Assembly: GCA_934457235.1 (NCBI GenBank)
Contig: CAKSHT010000101.1
Coordinates: 1 to 8,086 of the forward strand
Direction: 5' to 3'
Length of the DNA: 8,086 bases
Source of the DNA: an uncultured Oscillospiraceae bacterium
GTDB lineage: Bacteria; Bacillota; Clostridia; Oscillospirales; Ruminococcaceae
How positions within the stretch are numbered: position 1 is the stretch's first letter; every line of letters begins with the position of its first letter. The position numbers were made by a program, and so were the translations under genes. Below the pieces are notes generated by a model. It was not told the DNA's origin, made no database searches, and saw only the letters and a list, made by a program, of their open reading frames with translations. Shown one piece after another: positions 3,794 to 8,086 of this stretch.

Positions 3794-5914
3794 ATGATAA
3801 GGGTAATAAAAAAGGACAACACCAAAGAGGAATTCAATGTTCAGAAGGTGGTGAATGCGGTAAACAAATCCGCCACCCGCGTGATGTATACCTTTACCCA
3901 GGACGAGATCGATTTCATCTGCAAATTCGTGACCGAAAAGGCTGAGGCGCTGCACACGGACGAAATTACGATCGCGCAGATGCACAATATAGTAGAGGGT
4001 GCTCTGGAGGCCACAAATCCCTCTGTTGCGAAGAGCTACAAGGATTACCGCAACTACAAGCAGGATTTCGTCAGCATGCTGGACGAGGTGTACAAGAAGA
4101 GCCAGTCCATCATGTACATCGGCGACAAGGAGAACTCCAACACTGATTCTGCACTGGTTTCCACCAAGCGCAGTCTGATATTCAATGAGCTGAACAAGGA
4201 GCTGTACCAGAAGTTCTTCATGACAACGGAGGAACTCCAGGCGTGCCGCGACGGTTACATCTATGTACACGATATGAGCGCCCGCCGCGATACTATGAAC
4301 TGTTGCCTGTTCGACGTAAAGAATGTGCTTGAGGGCGGCTTTGAGATGGGAAATCTGTGGTATAACGAGCCGAAAACGCTTGCTGTCGCATTCGATGTCA
4401 TCGGCGATATCACGCTTTCTGCTGCGAGCCAGCAGTACGGCGGATTTACAGTGCCCAGCGTCGATCTTCTTCTGGAACCGTACGCCGAGAAATCCTACAA
4501 GAAGCAGTACGACCGCTACAAGAGCCTGGGACTTTCCGACGAGGCAGCCGACCGCGAGGCGATGGCGGACGTCAAGGAGGACTTTGAGCAGGGCTTCCAG
4601 GGTTGGGAGTACAAGTTCAACTCCGTAAGCTCCAGCCGCGGAGATTACCCGTTCATCACCATGACTGCAGGTACTGGCACCGGACGCTTTGCGAAGATGG
4701 CGAGCATAACCATGCTGGACGTCCGCCGCAAGGGTCAGGGTAAGAAAAACTGCAAGAAGCCGGTTTTATTCCCGAAGATCGTGTTCCTTTATGACGAGAA
4801 CCTCCACGGTCCCGGAAAGCCGCTTGAGGACGTGTTCATGGCGGGCGTTGAGTGCAGCGCAAAGGCGATGTACCCCGACTGGCTCAGTCTTACCGGCGAC
4901 GGTTACGTTGCTTCGATATACAAGAAGTACGGTAAGATCATCAGCCCGATGGGTTGCCGTGCGTTCCTTTCGCCGTGGTTCGAGCGCGGAGGAATGGAGC
5001 CTGCCGACGAGAACGACCAGCCGGTATTTGTCGGACGTTTCAACATCGGCGCGGTTTCGCTTCATCTTCCGATGATCTATGCGAAGGCTCAGCAGGAGAG
5101 CCGCAACTTCTTTGAGGTCCTGGATTATTATCTGAACCTTATCCGCAAGATACACATTCGTACGTACGATTATCTCGGCGAGATGAAAGCAAGCACCAAC
5201 CCGCTGGCATACTGCGAGGGCGGATTCCTTGGCGGACATCTCGGCATTCACGACAAGATAAAGCCGCTGCTGAAATCCGCAACGGCGTCGTTTGGAATCA
5301 CCGCGCTCAACGAGCTGGAGGAGCTTGCTGACAAGAAGTCGCTTGTCGAGGACGGAAGCTTCGCGCTCAAGACAATGGAGTATATCAACAAGCGCATCGC
5401 GGAGTTCAAGAAAGAGGACGGACACCTTTACGCAATTTATGGAACTCCCGCCGAGAATCTCTGCGGACTCCAGATACAGCAGTTCCGCAAGAAGTATGGC
5501 ATAATTGAGAACGTATCCGACCGCGAGTATGTAAGCAACAGCTTCCACTGCCATGTGACCGAGGATATCACGCCGATACAGAAGCAGGATAGGGAAGAGC
5601 GATTCTGGAATCTGTTCAACGGCGGAAAGATACAGTATGTTCGTTATCCCATCGACTATAACAAGGGCGCTGTGGAGACTCTGGTGCGCCGTGCGATGAA
5701 CAAGGGCTTCTATGAGGGTGTGAACCTGTCCCTTGCATATTGCGATGACTGCGGATACCAGCAGCTTGAAATGGACGTATGCCCTAAGTGCGGAAGCAAG
5801 AACCTCACAAAGATAGATCGCATGAACGGCTACCTCAGCTACTCCAGGGTAAAGGGTGATACGCGCCTTAACGCCGCGAAGATGGCAGAGATTGCTGACC
5901 GCAAGAGCATGTAA
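3794..5914 (+). CDS. nrdD: Anaerobic (class III) ribonucleoside-triphosphate reductase
   Basis: The 706-residue glycyl-radical enzyme reduces ribonucleoside triphosphates to dNTPs in the absence of oxygen. Residues 1 to about 90 form an ATP-cone allosteric domain (VIKKDNTKEEFNVQKVV). The catalytic barrel contains Cys170-Cys171 in MNCCLFD and Cys388 in MGCR; Cys170 and Cys388 sit near the positions of the active-site pair Cys175/Cys384 of E. coli NrdD. Near the C-terminus CDDC (650-653) and CPKC (663-666) form the structural zinc site. The radical glycine should be Gly688 in SRVKGDTRLN, a variant of RVCGY that I recall from clostridial NrdDs. All key residues are present and the length is normal. 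The ATG at 3794 follows AAAGGA (3777-3782) with a rather long 11-nt gap. It heads an operon with nrdG and dut, probably controlled by NrdR. Confidence 0.97.
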   Translation: MIRVIKKDNTKEEFNVQKVVNAVNKSATRVMYTFTQDEIDFICKFVTEKAEALHTDEITIAQMHNIVEGALEATNPSVAKSYKDYRNYKQDFVSMLDEVYKKSQSIMYIGDKENSNTDSALVSTKRSLIFNELNKELYQKFFMTTEELQACRDGYIYVHDMSARRDTMNCCLFDVKNVLEGGFEMGNLWYNEPKTLAVAFDVIGDITLSAASQQYGGFTVPSVDLLLEPYAEKSYKKQYDRYKSLGLSDEAADREAMADVKEDFEQGFQGWEYKFNSVSSSRGDYPFITMTAGTGTGRFAKMASITMLDVRRKGQGKKNCKKPVLFPKIVFLYDENLHGPGKPLEDVFMAGVECSAKAMYPDWLSLTGDGYVASIYKKYGKIISPMGCRAFLSPWFERGGMEPADENDQPVFVGRFNIGAVSLHLPMIYAKAQQESRNFFEVLDYYLNLIRKIHIRTYDYLGEMKASTNPLAYCEGGFLGGHLGIHDKIKPLLKSATASFGITALNELEELADKKSLVEDGSFALKTMEYINKRIAEFKKEDGHLYAIYGTPAENLCGLQIQQFRKKYGIIENVSDREYVSNSFHCHVTEDITPIQKQDREERFWNLFNGGKIQYVRYPIDYNKGAVETLVRRAMNKGFYEGVNLSLAYCDDCGYQQLEMDVCPKCGSKNLTKIDRMNGYLSYSRVKGDTRLNAAKMAEIADRKSM

Positions 5915-5939
5915 AATAACTGAAAGTGAAAATGATACA

Positions 5940-6428
5940 ATGCGTTACCATAATATAACAACTGATGATATGCTGAACGGCGATGGACTGCGTACCGTTC
6001 TGTGGGTTGCGGGGTGCGAACACCGCTGCCGCGGCTGTCACAATCCGATAACCTGGGATATCGACGGTGGGATACCGTTCGATGAGGAAGCAGAAAAGGA
6101 GCTTTTTGAGAAGCTCTCCGCGGACTATATCAGCGGAATAACGTTCAGCGGCGGAGACCCGCTCCATAAGCGCAACCGCGATGAGATAACCATGCTCGCG
6201 AAAAAGGTCAGAGATACGCTTCCGGAAAAGACCATCTGGCTCTACACAGGCTACAGCTGGGAAGATATCCATGATCTGGAGATAATTCCTTACCTGGACG
6301 TGGTGGTTGATGGGCAGTACGTTGAAGCCGTCCGTGACCCTAAGCTCCACTGGAAAGGAAGCGCGAACCAGCGCGTGATAGACGTACAGGAGACACGTAA
6401 GCTCGGAAAGCTCGTGCTTTTCGACTGA
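5940..6428 (+). CDS. nrdG: Anaerobic ribonucleotide reductase activating enzyme (radical SAM)
   Basis: The 162-residue protein uses a [4Fe-4S] cluster and S-adenosylmethionine to place the glycyl radical on NrdD. The radical-SAM cysteine motif C-x3-C-x2-C is Cys26, Cys30 and Cys33 in AGCEHRCRGCHNP, which is typical of NrdG. FSGGDPL (69-75) is the SAM-binding GGE-like motif of this subfamily. The C-terminal segment SANQRVID (141-148) is also characteristic. The start at 5940 is chosen because MRYHNITTDDMLNGDG is the family N-terminus. An in-frame ATG at 5856 would overlap nrdD by 59 bases and add residues unlike the family. The ribosome binding site is weak (AAAGTGA about 10 nt upstream); the gap to nrdD is 25 nt. 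A low translation rate would suit a catalytic activase needed in smaller amounts than NrdD, which is inference. Confidence 0.96.
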   Translation: MRYHNITTDDMLNGDGLRTVLWVAGCEHRCRGCHNPITWDIDGGIPFDEEAEKELFEKLSADYISGITFSGGDPLHKRNRDEITMLAKKVRDTLPEKTIWLYTGYSWEDIHDLEIIPYLDVVVDGQYVEAVRDPKLHWKGSANQRVIDVQETRKLGKLVLFD

Positions 6429-6437
6429 GGAGGAACA

Positions 6438-6929
6438 ATGAAAAGAATAGCGAAATTCGATAAAGTCAGCATAACGCAGTTCAAAGAGGGCTGCGACCGT
6501 CCCGACGCCGAGGAGATATACAGGAATATAAAGCTTCCGCACCGTGCGACAGCAGGCTCTGCGGGATATGATTTCTATGCTCCCTACGACGTTAAGCTGG
6601 AGCCTGGCGAAACTGCAAAGATACCTACCGGAATCCGCGTACTTATCGAGCAGGGCTGGGTGCTCAAGATCTATCCCCGCAGCGGGCTAGGCTTCAAGTA
6701 CCGTTTGCAGCTTAACAACACGGTCGGCATAATCGACAGCGATTATTCCCAGTCGGATAACGAGGGACACATCTTCATTAAAATAACCAACGACAGCAAC
6801 GAGGGCAAGACTCTGGAGATACCGGCGGGAACCGGCTTCGCACAGGGAATTTTCGTGGAATACGGAATAACCGTTGACGACGACGCGGACGGCGTGAGAA
6901 ACGGCGGCTTCGGCTCCACAACGAAATAA
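6438..6929 (+). CDS. dut: dUTP diphosphatase (dUTPase)
   Basis: The 163-residue protein hydrolyses dUTP to dUMP and pyrophosphate, preventing uracil incorporation into DNA and feeding dTMP synthesis. All five motifs of trimeric dUTPases are present: AGSAGYDFYAP (39-49), PRSGLG (80-85), NTVGIIDSDY (94-103) with the catalytic-type Asp100, GTGFAQGIF (131-139), and RNGGFGSTTK (154-163) at the C-terminal flexible tail. After motif 3 there is a short insertion (SQSDNEG, 104-110) relative to the usual DYRGE, a form I associate with clostridial dUTPases. An N-terminal extension of about 30 residues precedes the first conserved segment. AGGAGG lies just before the ATG and only 9 bases separate it from nrdG, so it is the third gene of the operon. 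Class III reductases act on UTP and so produce dUTP, which explains the linkage. Confidence 0.93.
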   Translation: MKRIAKFDKVSITQFKEGCDRPDAEEIYRNIKLPHRATAGSAGYDFYAPYDVKLEPGETAKIPTGIRVLIEQGWVLKIYPRSGLGFKYRLQLNNTVGIIDSDYSQSDNEGHIFIKITNDSNEGKTLEIPAGTGFAQGIFVEYGITVDDDADGVRNGGFGSTTK

Positions 6930-6933
6930 AAAT

Positions 6934-6961
6934 AAACCGGGCGGAAATCCGTCCGGTTTTT
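6934..6961. terminator. Bidirectional terminator between dut and the convergent gene
   Basis: AAACCGG (6934-6940) pairs with CCGGTTT (6953-6959) and the stem continues with GCGGA/TCCGT. On the + strand it ends in TTTTT. On the minus strand the same stem is followed by TTTATTTTTATTT, so it can stop transcription from both sides. Confidence 0.9.
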
Positions 6962-6970
6962 GTGTATCTG

Positions 6971-7003
6971 GCAGTGAGTAATGCGCTCACTGCTCGTTTT
7001 TTT
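6971..7003 (+). terminator. Second + strand terminator overlapping the end of the minus-strand gene
   Basis: GCAGTGAG (6971-6978) pairs perfectly with CTCACTGC (6986-6993) around a 7-nt loop, then TCG and seven T residues (6997-7003). The right arm contains the stop codon of the minus-strand gene, and the T-run encodes its Lys-Asn near the C-terminus. It would back up the terminator at 6934-6961 for dut transcripts. Confidence 0.65.
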
Positions 7004-8086
7004 GCTTGTCGTAGTACGCGATGTATTTGTTTGCGATAGGCACTATCTTTTCGTAAGTCGGGTCGCCGTTGTCAACGACTGCGCGGAAAAACGCGTAAAC
7101 GTCCTTGTTGATAACGCGGGAGATACGGTTTGCGATGTATTCGTGCGTCGCGTTCAGCTCCGGATTATCCAGTATATTCAGCGCAAATTCAATAAACTTC
7201 TTCGGCTTGGTGAACTGAAGAAAGTTGCACGCGGTCACTATGCTCGCGTAGAAATTCGGTGAAATGATGATCTCGCCATCACATTCGGTCTCTCCGGAGA
7301 GAAGCGCGTCAAGCTGCGCCTGCGTGAGCTTATCCACCGTGAATACGGATTCCATGATCTCGCTGTCCGGCATATCCTCGCACAGGTCGAGCACCGGACG
7401 GGGGATAACCTTGTTGCTGTAGCTCTTCTTGCGTACCTGCGGGAGTTTTTTCAGCAGCGTGCGGTAGTGACTGGGCTTGTATTCGGAACGCGTTTCGAGG
7501 ATCATTCTCAGCATGTCACGCGGGATAAACTCCAGCGGTATCTTAACCGAAGCGCTGCGGAAGCCGGTGACTCCCTCGTGTTCCAGAGCTGGAACAGCTG
7601 CCGGTGCTGTGGCTTCTGCGGGCTGTTCAGTGGAATCCGCATTTTCTGCCGAAGCGGGTGCAGGCGCGGGAGCCAACGGAATATAGATATCCGTATAAGG
7701 CTCGTTGATTTTTTCTATCACTGCGCATTTATATGGAAGTTTTGCGGCAACGCATGAAACAGCGCCGTGATGTCCCTTCAGCAGCATCGAATGAAGCCCG
7801 GTGACATGGTATACTATGCCCTGTATCTTGCGCGCCTTTACTGCGACGTCTGTGGTCTGCACGGTTTTGGAATCGTATGTATCCAGCGGGGAACCGGGTA
7901 TCAGAAAGCACGGGCGGTACGTCTTGTCCTTGCCGATAGTACGTGAGTGCTCGGCTGTCCCGTGTATCTCGTGAGTAAGATTGTATGCGCCCCAGAAGAA
8001 TGTGCCGGAGCCGTCCGTCGGGTAGTAATCCGAGATGTACAGCGTATAAACTCCGTCCGGGAGCATCGCCAGGATATCGTGAAGCC
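6987..8086 (-). CDS. Uncharacterised protein, N-terminus outside the window
   Basis: The frame stays open from the right edge of the window to the TGA at 6987-6989, giving 365 visible residues. An ATG at 8064-8066 is in frame, but the frame continues upstream (LHDILA before it) and no ribosome binding site precedes it, so the true start is probably further out. I do not recognise the family. Numbering from that internal Met, residues 1-130 are mixed, beta-like, with aromatic-rich text (ISDYYPTDGSGTFFWGAY) and scattered Cys and His but no clear metal motif. Residues 131-162 are a Pro/Ala/Glu-rich linker (LAPAPAPASAENAD and onward). Residues 163-359 look mostly helical, with lysine-rich stretches and a C-terminal run typical of a helical repeat or scaffold domain. 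There is no membrane segment in the visible part. It converges on dut and shares its terminator, so it is transcribed independently. Third-position GC matches the neighbours, so coding is secure although function is not. Confidence 0.8.
   Translation of the reverse strand, partial: LHDILAMLPDGVYTLYISDYYPTDGSGTFFWGAYNLTHEIHGTAEHSRTIGKDKTYRPCFLIPGSPLDTYDSKTVQTTDVAVKARKIQGIVYHVTGLHSMLLKGHHGAVSCVAAKLPYKCAVIEKINEPYTDIYIPLAPAPAPASAENADSTEQPAEATAPAAVPALEHEGVTGFRSASVKIPLEFIPRDMLRMILETRSEYKPSHYRTLLKKLPQVRKKSYSNKVIPRPVLDLCEDMPDSEIMESVFTVDKLTQAQLDALLSGETECDGEIIISPNFYASIVTACNFLQFTKPKKFIEFALNILDNPELNATHEYIANRISRVINKDVYAFFRAVVDNGDPTYEKIVPIANKYIAYYDKQKNEQ

Noticed and set aside
4766..5554. Long minus-strand ORF inside nrdD
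   Set aside because: It is the antisense shadow of a secure, full-length coding gene with no own signals.
5856..5939. N-terminal extension of nrdG from an upstream ATG
   Set aside because: It overlaps the glycyl-radical end of nrdD, and its residues do not resemble NrdG; the start at 5940 gives the conserved N-terminus.

Overview
The window looks like a chromosomal segment of an anaerobic Gram-positive bacterium of the Clostridia, most likely the Oscillospiraceae/Ruminococcus side. The reasons are an oxygen-sensitive class III ribonucleotide reductase pair, strong AGGAGG-type ribosome binding sites, four textbook sigma-A promoters with 17-bp spacers, mid-GC genes between AT-rich gaps, and a short GGGCGACC palindrome of a kind I recall from that group. 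This placement is inference; no rRNA or marker search was possible.

Layout. (1) 3-302: the 3' end of an RNHCP-domain zinc-ribbon gene. (2) 303-669: a gene-free gap with four palindromes, two of which are diverged copies of one 23-bp element. (3) 670-1931: a single MFS transporter gene with its own extended -10 promoter and a cre/LacI-type operator candidate. (4) 1961-2308: a compact transcription unit with promoter, strong Shine-Dalgarno, a 24-codon cysteine-containing ORF, about 175 nt of hairpin-rich RNA and an intrinsic terminator. It matches no RNA family I know and is the most novel item here. (5) 2330-3560: the rpiB-upp operon, closed by an unusually long rod-like terminator. (6) 3686-6961: the nrdD-nrdG-dut operon, with two NrdR-box-like sites in its leader and a bidirectional terminator at its end. 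(7) 6987-8086, minus strand: the 3' part of a large gene I do not recognise, convergent with dut.

How the genes fit together. The central genes form a nucleotide theme. RpiB interconverts ribulose 5-phosphate and ribose 5-phosphate, the precursor of PRPP. Upp uses PRPP and uracil to make UMP. NrdD, activated by the radical-SAM enzyme NrdG, reduces ribonucleoside triphosphates to dNTPs without oxygen. Dut removes the dUTP this produces and supplies dUMP for dTMP synthesis. RpiB/Upp and NrdD/NrdG/Dut are separate transcription units, each with its own promoter and terminator. The MFS gene, the RNHCP gene and the minus-strand gene have no visible link to this theme.
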